Below are positions 6,309 to 13,259 of a DNA stretch of 13,411 bases, piece after piece. A model generated the notes under the pieces. It was not told the origin of the DNA. It worked only from the letters and a program-made list of their open reading frames with translations, and did no database searches. A program made the position numbers and the translations under genes. The number at the start of each line of letters is the position of its first letter. Position 1 is the first letter of the stretch. Source of the DNA: an uncultured Kiritimatiellota bacterium (GTDB lineage Bacteria; Verrucomicrobiota; Kiritimatiellia; RFP12; UBA1067); NCBI GenBank assembly GCA_934667295.1, contig CAKULR010000025.1, positions 1-13,411 on the forward strand, written 5' to 3'.

Positions 6309-7189
6309 GGCACGCCTCCTTCCGGCGCGCGCGAGGGCCGCGTCGGCGCCGGCGGCAGATCCGTCGCAAATCCCGCAAGCGCGATGCCGTGGCGGTTCGC
6401 GTAGGCGACCACCGCCTCCCGGTCGAGGAGGAGGAGCCGCCCCGCCTGGAAGGCGAGCGCGGAGACCCCTGCCGACTTCATCACCTTGAGCGTCTTCAGC
6501 CCGACCACGGGGATGTCGAAGCGCATGTCATGCCCCTCGCGTGCGCCCTTCACGAGCACGGCCCCCTTCCCGCCGAGCTTGCCGCCGCGCTTGATCGCCG
6601 CGTTCGTGCCCTCAAACGCCTCCACCGCCAGCACCATGCCGTCCTTCACGAGCACGGTCTGCCCCACATCGTGCCGCCCCATGTCGCGCATGACGACGGC
6701 GCCGTGTTCGGCGTCGCGCCGCTCGCGGTCCGTGAAGGCACGCGCGGTCAGCGTCCCCTCTCCCGGCAGGTGGCGCTCCATGAACGAGGACGCCGGGAAG
6801 ACGGGCACCCCCGCCCGCTCGAACTCGAACGCGAGCTTGCCGTAGATCGTGTGCGCCGTCTTGCAGGGGAGGGACGCGAGCCACGCCTTCGTCTCGGCGT
6901 CGAACCGGCTGCGGAAGAGCGAGAGCGGACTGATCTGCCCCGCGAACACGGCGCCCTCATACCCCTGCGCCGCCACCCACCGGAGGCCCGAGGCGATCTC
7001 GCCGATGCCGATCGTGTGGACACGGTCGGCCGCCCGGCACGTCGCGCGCTCCGTCGAACCCCGTACCGCCAGCACGTCCACCTGCGCGACGCCCGCCGCG
7101 CGGGCACCCTCGATCACGAGGCGGGGGTAGGCGCCCGCGCCGGTGATCACGATCATGTTCCGTGGTGTGAACGTCATGTCCGTTTTCAT
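6299..7189 (-). CDS. lpxI: UDP-2,3-diacylglucosamine diphosphatase LpxI
   Basis: A 296-residue cytoplasmic enzyme that hydrolyses UDP-2,3-diacylglucosamine to lipid X and UMP, the fourth step of lipid A synthesis. LpxI replaces LpxH in many Gram-negative groups. Recognisable parts are MIVITGAGAYPRLV (12-25), YEGAVFAGQISP (77-88), and the C-terminal RFDIPVVGLKTLK (223-235) followed by SALAFQAGRLLLLDREAVV. D225 fits the aspartate known to be essential in Caulobacter LpxI, by pattern and not by alignment. The ATG at 7189 overlaps the stop of the amidase as ATGA, which favours it. In-frame ATGs at 7177 and 7156 are alternatives, and the last lies nearest the family start. The tail (about the last 20 residues, TDLPPAPTRPS onward) is proline-rich and overlaps the next gene's ribosome binding site. 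Confidence 0.9.
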   Translation of the reverse strand: MKTDMTFTPRNMIVITGAGAYPRLVIEGARAAGVAQVDVLAVRGSTERATCRAADRVHTIGIGEIASGLRWVAAQGYEGAVFAGQISPLSLFRSRFDAETKAWLASLPCKTAHTIYGKLAFEFERAGVPVFPASSFMERHLPGEGTLTARAFTDRERRDAEHGAVVMRDMGRHDVGQTVLVKDGMVLAVEAFEGTNAAIKRGGKLGGKGAVLVKGAREGHDMRFDIPVVGLKTLKVMKSAGVSALAFQAGRLLLLDREAVVAYANRHGIALAGFATDLPPAPTRPSRAPEGGVPCP

Positions 7190-8403
7190 TTCCGCTTGTA
7201 GAAGATGAAGGTGCCGGCCTCGATGGACTTCTCGTCCACCTTGTCGCCGGTCGTGATGCCCCCACAGGGGCTGTAGTAGTAGGTCGTCGCGGCGTTCCAC
7301 GCCGTCCCCGCGATCTTGAACGGCGAACACGTCGCGCTCACGGGCCCTCCCCGCGTGTAGCCCGGCAGCTTCGCGAGCGCGGCGAGGTCCTTCACGTCGT
7401 CGCCCATCTTCCGGATGTACAGGTTCGCGGGCAGGGGGAGCGCCTGCGATTCGGAACCCTTCCCCTCCGCCTCCGGCGGCGGGGACACGACGACGAGCTT
7501 CGCCTTTTTCTTGAAGTACCCGCCCTTAAGCCCCATCGTGCGCAGCCAGTCGGACTCGCCCTCCTCGACCTTGACCACTTCGGCGGGTTTCGCCGCGACG
7601 GCGGCGGGCTTTACGGGCGGGGCGGCGGGCTTTGGCTTGGGCTTGGGCTTCGGGGTGGCCTTCGCGGCGGCGGGCTTCTTCGGCGCGGCGGCCGGGGCGG
7701 CGGCGACCTGCATCCGCCCCTTCCCGTAGACGGCGGCCATCGTGTCCACGCCGCCGTAGAGAATGCTGTTCAGGTAGGCATCGGCCTGTACGAGGCGTTT
7801 CGCGCGCACATCGGGATCGTAGGCCGGGCGCGCGCGCAGACCCAGCTTCGCGCGTACGCTCGGCATCGCGAAGAGCATCCCGCAGCGCTTGCGTCCGCGA
7901 TGCTTCTTGGGGTGCCAGGTGTTCGGCGCGCCGTAGGCGACGTGCGAATGGCAGACCACCTGTGCGTCCGCGATGCCGTACGTGCGCTTGAGGCGGGCGA
8001 CGAGTTCCTTCAGCGCCTCCAGCTGGCGGAGGGGCATCGGCCGATCGTGATGCCCCACCACCTCGATGCCGATGGAGTACTCGTCGCATTCGTCCTTTCC
8101 GTTCCACATCGACCGTCCCGCATGGAACGCCAGGCGGTCCCGGTCGATGATGCGGTAGGCTTCGCCCGTCTCGGTCACGCAGTAGTGCGCCTCGCCGCGC
8201 TCGCTGAGCTTGTTCAGCGAACTCTTCGCGTGCGCCTCGGTCGTGTGGAGCACGATGAGCCGCGTCGCCTTGCGGAGCGGACGCTCCCTGTTGCGCGGCG
8301 AACGGTAGTCGTCCTTCAGCACGAGCGGCGCGGCCGCACACGAGAGAGCCCAAAGGCCGAAGACCAGAAGGCCGAAGACGGGCGGCACCTTAAGCGCGAA
8401 CAC
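7186..8403 (-). CDS. Secreted N-acetylmuramoyl-L-alanine amidase (Amidase_2 fold)
   Basis: A 405-residue protein likely to cleave the bond between N-acetylmuramic acid and the stem peptide of peptidoglycan. Residues 1-25 form a hydrophobic signal sequence ending SCAAAP. The LSC is only lipobox-like, so lipoprotein status is uncertain. The catalytic domain spans about 45-215: VLHTTE with zinc-ligand candidate H53, AFHAG with H94, SIGIEVVG (110-117), and a distal region with CHSH (151-154) and RKRCG, where C174 stands where many members carry aspartate. A proline/alanine/lysine-rich linker follows (about 232-280, repeated KPKP), then a C-terminal region of about 115 residues that I do not recognise. 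The start is GTG at 8403 with AGGG nearby; this is weak. It lies downstream of gpmI and overlaps lpxI by four bases. Confidence 0.85.
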   Translation of the reverse strand: MFALKVPPVFGLLVFGLWALSCAAAPLVLKDDYRSPRNRERPLRKATRLIVLHTTEAHAKSSLNKLSERGEAHYCVTETGEAYRIIDRDRLAFHAGRSMWNGKDECDEYSIGIEVVGHHDRPMPLRQLEALKELVARLKRTYGIADAQVVCHSHVAYGAPNTWHPKKHRGRKRCGMLFAMPSVRAKLGLRARPAYDPDVRAKRLVQADAYLNSILYGGVDTMAAVYGKGRMQVAAAPAAAPKKPAAAKATPKPKPKPKPAAPPVKPAAVAAKPAEVVKVEEGESDWLRTMGLKGGYFKKKAKLVVVSPPPEAEGKGSESQALPLPANLYIRKMGDDVKDLAALAKLPGYTRGGPVSATCSPFKIAGTAWNAATTYYYSPCGGITTGDKVDEKSIEAGTFIFYKRK

Positions 8404-8457
8404 CGAGACCCTGAAACGCTAGAACGCTAACACCTGGAACCTAACACCTGAAACCTA
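8404..8457 (-). repeat. Degenerate tandem repeat between gpmI and the amidase
   Basis: On the minus strand the spacer reads as three loose copies of a 14-base unit: GGTTTCAGGTGTTA, GGTTCCAGGTGTTA and GCGTTCTAGCGTTT. It begins at the stop codon of gpmI, which is itself part of the repeat string, and ends just before the amidase start. Confidence 0.55.
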
Positions 8458-10041
8458 GATGTTGAGCGTCGTCCTGCTCCACGGTTCCTTGCCCGCGAGG
8501 AGCGAGGGGGTCGTCATCTCCGGCGGCACCGGAAGGCCGAGCAGCTGCAGGGTCGTCGGGGCGATCGCGGAGAGCTTCGCAAGCGGCGTGAGCTGCACGC
8601 CCGGAGCGTCCTTCGCCACGTAGAAGCAGTCCACGAGGTTGAGCGTGTGGCTCGTCTTCGTGAGGCCGCTCTTGTAGTCGATCATCTGCTCGGCGTTGCC
8701 GTGGTCCGCGTAGATGAGCACGTGCGCGTCCAGTTCCAGGAGGCGCGGCAGAATCTTGCCGATGCACTCGTCCGTCACCTCGACGGCCTTCGTGGCGGCG
8801 GCCTCGTCGCCCGTGTGGCCCACCATGTCGCAGTTCGCGTAGTTGACGACGATGAGGCCGTAGGGGTTGTTCTCCAGGCGCTTCAGCAGCTCGTCCGTCA
8901 CGTTGTAGGCGTCCATCTCCGGATGGGAGGCGAACGTGGCGGGGTCGAAGCGGCTCTTCACCTCCACCTGGTCCTCGCCCTCGGAGGGCGTCGTCGACTT
9001 GCCGTTGACGAAGCTCGTGACGTGGCGGAACTTCTGCGTCTCGGCAAGGCGCAACTGGCGGATGCCGGCCTTCGAGACGACCTCGCCGAGGAGGTTCGCC
9101 ATGCCGCCGCCCGCGCCCATCGCGCCGAGCAGGTAGTCCTCGAACTCGTCCCAGTAGCGCGTGAAGCCGAGGAAGGTGACCTTCGGGCGCGCGGTGCGCG
9201 CGCCGGGGTAGTCGTCGCACACGAACGCCTGGGTGAGCTGGATCGCGCGGTCCTGGCGGTAGTTCGTGTGCATCACGACGTCGCCGTCCTTCACGCCCGC
9301 GTAGTCGCCCACGACGTAGCAGGGGATGTACTCGTCGGTCATCGGCGTGCCGTCGGGCGTCTTGCCCGTGGCGTACTCGTTCTTGACGCACGCCTCGATG
9401 GTCGGCGTCCGCTTGCCCTCGCAGCTGACGATGCAGTTGTAGGCTTCGCTCGTGAGCGTCCAGTTCTTCACGCGGTCCATGCCGTAGTAGCGGCCCATCG
9501 CGGTGCCGATCACGGCGTTGCCGACGGCGGCGAGCTCCTGCTTCAGGCGGGCGATGTATTCGAGCGTCGAACGCGGCGGCGTGTCGCGGCCGTCGAGGAA
9601 CGGATGGACGACGATGCGGCCCTCCGGGAACTCGGCGCGCGCGCGCTTCATGAGCTTGAAGAGATGTTCCTGGTGGGCGTGGACGCCCTCGTCCTGCAGC
9701 AGGCCGAGGAAGTGGAACTGCGAATTGTTCTTCTTCCAGTCCGCGATCAGCTTCTGCCACTTCGGGCTCTTGAAGAGCTCGCCCGAGGAGAGACCGTCGT
9801 CGATGCGCTTCAGCTCCTGCACGACGATGCGGCCGGCGCCCATGTTGAGGTGGCCGACTTCGGACGATCCCTGGTAGCCGTCCGGCAGCCCCACGGCCTC
9901 GCCGCAGCAGTTCAGGAGGCAGTGCGGGTAACGCGCCCGGATCTGGTCGATGACGGGCGTCTTCGCCGCCACCACCGAGTTCCCGTCGGGACGCGCATTC
10001 ACGCCCCAGCCATCGCGGATGATCAAGACAACAGGTCTCAT
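8455..10041 (-). CDS. gpmI: 2,3-bisphosphoglycerate-independent phosphoglycerate mutase
   Basis: A 528-residue glycolytic enzyme interconverting 3- and 2-phosphoglycerate through a phosphoserine intermediate. Metal and catalytic motifs are all visible. RDGWG has D10 as a metal ligand. GSSEVGHLNMGAGR carries S60 as the expected phosphorylated serine. DEGVHAH has H121, and HPFLDGRDTPP is at 146-156. Later come NYRQDRAIQL, NYANCDMVGHTG and ADHGNAEQM. The usual motif is GNSEVGH, so the serine in place of asparagine is a small departure. Length agrees with the family (about 510-550). AAGGAA lies 8-9 bases before the ATG at 10041. It lies downstream of the aldolase on the same strand, a plausible glycolytic pair, but 181 bases of repeats lie between them. 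Confidence 0.95.
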   Translation of the reverse strand: MRPVVLIIRDGWGVNARPDGNSVVAAKTPVIDQIRARYPHCLLNCCGEAVGLPDGYQGSSEVGHLNMGAGRIVVQELKRIDDGLSSGELFKSPKWQKLIADWKKNNSQFHFLGLLQDEGVHAHQEHLFKLMKRARAEFPEGRIVVHPFLDGRDTPPRSTLEYIARLKQELAAVGNAVIGTAMGRYYGMDRVKNWTLTSEAYNCIVSCEGKRTPTIEACVKNEYATGKTPDGTPMTDEYIPCYVVGDYAGVKDGDVVMHTNYRQDRAIQLTQAFVCDDYPGARTARPKVTFLGFTRYWDEFEDYLLGAMGAGGGMANLLGEVVSKAGIRQLRLAETQKFRHVTSFVNGKSTTPSEGEDQVEVKSRFDPATFASHPEMDAYNVTDELLKRLENNPYGLIVVNYANCDMVGHTGDEAAATKAVEVTDECIGKILPRLLELDAHVLIYADHGNAEQMIDYKSGLTKTSHTLNLVDCFYVAKDAPGVQLTPLAKLSAIAPTTLQLLGLPVPPEMTTPSLLAGKEPWSRTTLNI

Positions 10042-10110
10042 AAGTCGTTTCCTTTTCTTTAAGTCGCTTCGCTTTAAGTGGTTAAGTGGTTAAGTCGTCT
10101 TTCGCGGTCT
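10042..10110. repeat. TTAAGT-box repeat upstream of gpmI
   Basis: Repeated TTTAAGTCG / GGTTAAGTGG units run from 10060 to 10097. AAGTGGTTAAGTG at 10076-10088 recurs as its exact complement at 4077-4089, next to the tRNA terminator. Related TTTAAG units are at 41-92. The ribosome binding site of gpmI is at the left end. Confidence 0.55.
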
Positions 10111-10114
10111 CTTC

Positions 10115-10205
10115 GGCCGCAGCAAGCTGCGGCCCTCCCGTGGGAGGGACGCGCTTGTCGCGTCCGCCTCCACGTCCAACGGGAGGGACGCGCTCCGTCG
10201 CGTCC
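10115..10205. repeat. Three GGGAGGG-family hairpins between fba and gpmI
   Basis: Copy one is in minus orientation (10115-10139; arms GGCCGCAGC and GCTGCGGCC). Copy two is in plus orientation (10142-10165; GGACGCGC...GCGTCC). They are joined head to head through CCCTCCCGTGGGAGGG. Copy three (10181-10205) nearly repeats copy two. They lie in the untranslated spacer of a presumed aldolase-gpmI transcript. Confidence 0.8.
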
Positions 10206-10222
10206 GCCTCCCACCGCCGTCC

Positions 10223-11050
10223 TCATTTGCCACTGAAGAAGCGGATCAGCTTCTGGACGTGCGCGGCGCAGGCGTCCACCACGGGGTCGTAGAACTTGTC
10301 CACGGGGATGAACTTTCCGTCGAGACGGTTCAGCTCGGCGCGCGTCGCCTTGAGGTAGGTGTCCATGAACTCCGTCGCAATGTTGATCTTCGCGATGCCG
10401 GCCTCCACGGCGCGGCGGACGTCCGCGAGGGGCGTGCCGGAGCCGCCATGCAGCACGAGCGGCACGTCCGGCAGCGCGTCCGCGATCGCCTGGCAGCGCG
10501 CGATGTCGAGCTTCGGCTCGGCCTTGTAGTAGCCGTGCGCCGTGCCGATCGAGACGGCGAGGGCGTCGACGCCCGTCGCCTGCGCGAACGCCACCGCCTC
10601 CTTCACGTCCGTCAGGGCCGTCTCGTCGCCCTGCGCGACGTGGCCAATCTCGCCCTCGCACGTCGCGCCCACCGCGTGCGCATACTGCGCGACGAACGCC
10701 GTGTCCTGCACGTTCTTCGCGAACGGGTCGCGGCTGCCGTCGTACATCACGGAGGAGTAGCCCCACGCAAGGGCGTCCTTCGCCTGCTTGATCGTGGCAC
10801 CGTGGTCGAGGTGCAGCGCCACGGGCACCTTCGCGCGCGTCGCGAGCCGCTGGAGCATGCCGCAGAGGTCGTAGGCCTTCTCGCTGTCGAAGAGGCGCAT
10901 GTAGAGCTGGATGATGACCGGCTGGTTCTCGGCCTCGGCGGCCTTGAGAATCGCCCGGGAGAGTTCGTAGTTCGCGGTGTTGAACGCCCCCACGGCGCGC
11001 TTCTCCTTCCGCGCCTCGGAGAGCATGTCCTTCATGTTGACGAGAGCCAT
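10223..11050 (-). CDS. fba: Class II ketose-bisphosphate (fructose-bisphosphate) aldolase
   Basis: A 275-residue zinc-dependent aldolase that cleaves fructose 1,6-bisphosphate to dihydroxyacetone phosphate and glyceraldehyde 3-phosphate. VALHLDHG (77-84) gives catalytic D82 and zinc ligand H83, SSVMYDGS (99-106) follows, and CEGEIGHV is at 131-138. IGTAHGYY (168-175) holds zinc ligand H172. LHGGSGTP (200-207) holds H201 and the phosphate-binding glycines, and KINIATEF follows. The length fits the GatY/KbaY/FbaA class, so a tagatose-bisphosphate substrate cannot be excluded. Coupling with gpmI favours glycolysis. I chose the ATG at 11050 (MALVNMKDML) because AAAGGA precedes it. The frame is open to 11098 without family similarity. 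A promoter lies 37-65 bases upstream. Confidence 0.93.
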   Translation of the reverse strand: MALVNMKDMLSEARKEKRAVGAFNTANYELSRAILKAAEAENQPVIIQLYMRLFDSEKAYDLCGMLQRLATRAKVPVALHLDHGATIKQAKDALAWGYSSVMYDGSRDPFAKNVQDTAFVAQYAHAVGATCEGEIGHVAQGDETALTDVKEAVAFAQATGVDALAVSIGTAHGYYKAEPKLDIARCQAIADALPDVPLVLHGGSGTPLADVRRAVEAGIAKINIATEFMDTYLKATRAELNRLDGKFIPVDKFYDPVVDACAAHVQKLIRFFSGK

Positions 11051-11086
11051 TTCGCCTATCCTTTCAGTTGAAATCGGTAGACGACC

Positions 11087-11115
11087 ATTGTACCGCAATC
11101 GGCGGCGGAACGCAA
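11087..11115 (-). promoter_or_regulatory. Promoter of the aldolase gene
   Basis: TTGCGT (11115-11110), 17 bases, TACAAT (11092-11087) on the minus strand. The -10 box matches consensus at five of six positions. The layout resembles the tRNA promoter. The leader would be about 30 bases. Confidence 0.6.
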
Positions 11116-11131
11116 CCTCCCGGCGCGGGAA

Positions 11132-12781
11132 TCACGGCCACGCGGGAGCTGGAGCACGGCCCTCCCGGGCGACCTTCCTCAACACGACGGCCTTGTCCTC
11201 CGGCAGGTCGAACGTGTTGCCGGAAAGTTCAAGCCACGTGCAGCACTGCACCTCCAGCCTGGCGCGCGGTCCCTTGAAACGGCAGCCCGCGAAGACGATG
11301 TTGCGGTGGCACTCGTTCGTCGTCAGCATCTCGCGGTGGACGCCGTAGAAGACGCCGCAGTCGATGAAGGTGCAGTCCTTGAAGCGCACGTCGCGCGACG
11401 CGCCGCCCTCCAGCCACTGGTAGCTCGGGCGCGACAGGACGCCGTGCGACTCCGTCCGGTCGAACGTGCAGCCGACCACCTCCCCGAAGGAGGCGTTGGA
11501 GATGAACCCGCGCGCACGGTTCGGTCCGAACCGGCAGTTCTCCACCCTGAAGCCGCTTCCGGCCGCGTTCATCGAGACGAACAGCGTCCCCGGCTTCAGA
11601 ATCGGGTCGGCACGCTCGAACGTGACCTCCAGCATCGTGTTGCACGCGCGGGCAATCTGGTCGACGAGCCCCTTCTTGACCATCTCAAGCTCCGCCGCCG
11701 TCGGCGTCGCCGGCTTCAGCGCGACGATGCGCAGGAGGGCGTCGGGCGAATACCCCTCCGCCGTGACGAACTGCACGGGATCGCCCACGCGCAACGCCTC
11801 CACGTACATGTCCCGCACGAACGCGCGTACCGTCGCGCCCGTCGCCGAGGCGATGTACTGGTAGGCGCCGTGGATGTTGAGGTCGTCGTCGCAGTGGTTG
11901 CGGGCCGTGCAGGCCCTGAGCGTGGGCCCCTTCCGGGCGGCCCGGCTGTTGAAGGCGTCGTGGTTGCCGCTGCGGAAGCGGCGGATCTCGCGGCGGACGG
12001 GATCCGTCTCGGGCGGACGCGGCACGACGTGGCACGCCACGTAGGCATTGCCGCCCGCGCCCAGCAGCTCGCGGAAACCGTTCGAGCCCGGCGTTGAATA
12101 AACCGTCACGTTCTCCACCCGGCATCCGCCGCAGTTCCGCAGATAGACGGCATGCGCGCGCGTTTCGGCCACCTGCGCGTCACCGCGCGTTTCGCAGGGG
12201 AGCGTCCACACCGCGACGTCGCCCACCTTGCCGCGCCGGTTCGTCCCGCCCGTCACGCGCCAGCGCCCGGGCGCCGTGCGCACCACCTTGATGCCGCCCA
12301 GATAGCGCATCGGGTTCACAAGGTCGCCCGTCTTCGCGTCGTAGGCCTGCACGGGCCAATCCCATCGGCCGTCCACCGGGTCGGGATAGCCCTGCGCGAT
12401 CCGCACGTCCCACTCGCCGTCCGGGCCAACCGCCTCGATGAACCCCTGCGTGAAGGGGAGGTTGAACGGATAGTCGAGCGTCACGTTCTTGACCGTCACG
12501 CCCGTGCAGTCGCGCAGGGTGATGAGCGCGCTCCGCGTGCGCCCCCTCAACTCGCTCCCCTGGAAATCGACCGTCACGTCGCGCACGCCTTTCAGGTAAA
12601 TGCTCGCGACCTCGCCCGGCCCGACATCGTAGACGCCCTTCGGCACGCGGACCACCTTCTCGCCGCGCGCGAGCGCCGTGTCGATGAACGCCATCGGATC
12701 GACGGCATCCGCCAACAGCGTACACGACAACAGGGCCATCAACGCGCAGCCCACTCTCAACCACATTCTGTTTCCGCCCAT
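11132..12781 (-). CDS. Secreted right-handed beta-helix protein, possibly GH110-like glycosidase
   Basis: A 549-residue exported protein. A signal peptide runs from M1 through the hydrophobic LRVGCALMALLSC to a likely cleavage after LADA (about residue 26). The body shows the repeated short-strand pattern of parallel beta-helices (VTVKNVTLDY, CRVENVTVYS, FRVENCRFGP, DVRFKDCTFIDC, NIVFAGCRF). The most telling part is GNHDAFNS (272-279) followed by CDDDLNIHGAY (297-307). A D...DD pattern spaced by 23 residues before a N-[IV]-HG motif recalls alpha-galactosidase family GH110. The match is by memory only and the protein may instead be a pectate-lyase-like helix of other specificity. The ATG at 12781 has GGGAG 7 bases upstream; an ATG at 12766 is an alternative. 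The last 11 residues (REGRAPAPAWP) are encoded by an intergenic-type repeat. Confidence 0.75.
   Translation of the reverse strand: MGGNRMWLRVGCALMALLSCTLLADAVDPMAFIDTALARGEKVVRVPKGVYDVGPGEVASIYLKGVRDVTVDFQGSELRGRTRSALITLRDCTGVTVKNVTLDYPFNLPFTQGFIEAVGPDGEWDVRIAQGYPDPVDGRWDWPVQAYDAKTGDLVNPMRYLGGIKVVRTAPGRWRVTGGTNRRGKVGDVAVWTLPCETRGDAQVAETRAHAVYLRNCGGCRVENVTVYSTPGSNGFRELLGAGGNAYVACHVVPRPPETDPVRREIRRFRSGNHDAFNSRAARKGPTLRACTARNHCDDDLNIHGAYQYIASATGATVRAFVRDMYVEALRVGDPVQFVTAEGYSPDALLRIVALKPATPTAAELEMVKKGLVDQIARACNTMLEVTFERADPILKPGTLFVSMNAAGSGFRVENCRFGPNRARGFISNASFGEVVGCTFDRTESHGVLSRPSYQWLEGGASRDVRFKDCTFIDCGVFYGVHREMLTTNECHRNIVFAGCRFKGPRARLEVQCCTWLELSGNTFDLPEDKAVVLRKVAREGRAPAPAWP
11136..11167 (-). 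repeat. GGGAGGG-family element inside the 3' end of the beta-helix gene
   Basis: On the minus strand GGGAGGGCCGTGCTCCAGCT then CCCGCGTGGCC, a family member with a slightly enlarged loop. The gene reads through it and stops two bases beyond it (11132-11134), giving REGRAPAPAWP at the C-terminus. Confidence 0.75.
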
Positions 12782-12837
12782 TCCGCCTCTCCCGTCCGAG
12801 TTTTCATGCACCTTATTCGCTTGGTAAACCGACAAAT

Positions 12838-12866
12838 AGTCTACCCCTCCTCGGTGAATTGTTCAA
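12838..12866 (-). promoter_or_regulatory. Promoter of the beta-helix gene
   Basis: TTGAAC (12866-12861), 17 bases, TAGACT (12843-12838) on the minus strand. The leader would be about 50 bases to the ATG at 12781. A run of A on the same strand lies further upstream (about 12885-12895). Confidence 0.5.
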
Positions 12867-12910
12867 CGATAAAAATGAAAGTTTTTTTTTCCTGAGGCCC
12901 CACGGGTTTG

Positions 12911-12946
12911 CCCTCCCACACGGGAGGGACGCAATTCATTGCGTCC
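12911..12946 (+). repeat. GGGAGGG-family hairpin with inverted tag
   Basis: CCCTCCC (12911-12917) and GGGAGGG (12922-12928) face each other. The hairpin GGACGCAAT / ATTGCGTCC (12927-12935 with 12938-12946) follows. Its stem differs from those at 10142 and 13364 in both arms at once. Confidence 0.8.
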
Positions 12947-13030
12947 GGGCCCGGCGCGCAATGTACCCGCGCCGCCCTCGGCGCGTGGCGTCCTCCTGTT
13001 CCCGTTCCCCTCCACTCTTCCATTCTGCCG

Positions 13031-13100
13031 CATACTCCATCTTCTCCATACTCCATCTTCTCCCCCACTCACCCTCCCCCACCCTAATCCCACCCCACCC
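13031..13100. repeat. Pyrimidine tract with 16-bp tandem repeat and G-quadruplex pattern
   Basis: CATACTCCATCTTCTC is repeated exactly in tandem at 13031-13046 and 13047-13062. At 13072-13100 six C-runs of three to five bases are separated by loops of 1, 1, 4, 1 and 1 bases. The minus strand therefore has a strong G-quadruplex pattern. The surrounding 12991-13126 is almost free of G. Confidence 0.7.
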
Positions 13101-13126
13101 GGCTATCCCAGCCGCCCCTCCCAATT

Positions 13127-13259
13127 GGATTTCGTCCGCACCGTAATCTTGTTTTCATACGTCCCCCCTTCCAGCCCGTAGACATCCATCGTCTCATCCA
13201 CCCGCGCTTGATGGACGAGAGTACGGACGCGATGCAAGATTATGGTGCGGACGAAATCC
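13127..13259. repeat. 25-bp inverted repeat with partly paired interior
   Basis: 13127-13151 and 13235-13259 are reverse complements at 24 of 25 positions, separated by 83 bases. The interior has a further imperfect pair, TCTCATCCA (13192-13200) with TGGACGAGA (13212-13220). The unit could form a long imperfect hairpin. Confidence 0.75.

Noticed and set aside
4379..6404. Two long plus-strand open frames of about 375 codons each
   Set aside because: Antisense to the EamA, C_GCAxxG_C_C and DUF456 genes. The products are arginine/glutamate/histidine-rich with no recognisable domain.
8647..10062. 471-codon open frame on the plus strand
   Set aside because: It is antisense to gpmI. The protein is rich in R, V, A and H, as expected for the reverse complement of a high-GC gene, and gpmI has complete enzyme motifs.
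13127..13259. Possible integron attC site
   Set aside because: The size and imperfect hairpin fit loosely, but the paired RYYYAAC and GTTRRRY core sites are not evident and there is no integrase or cassette array.
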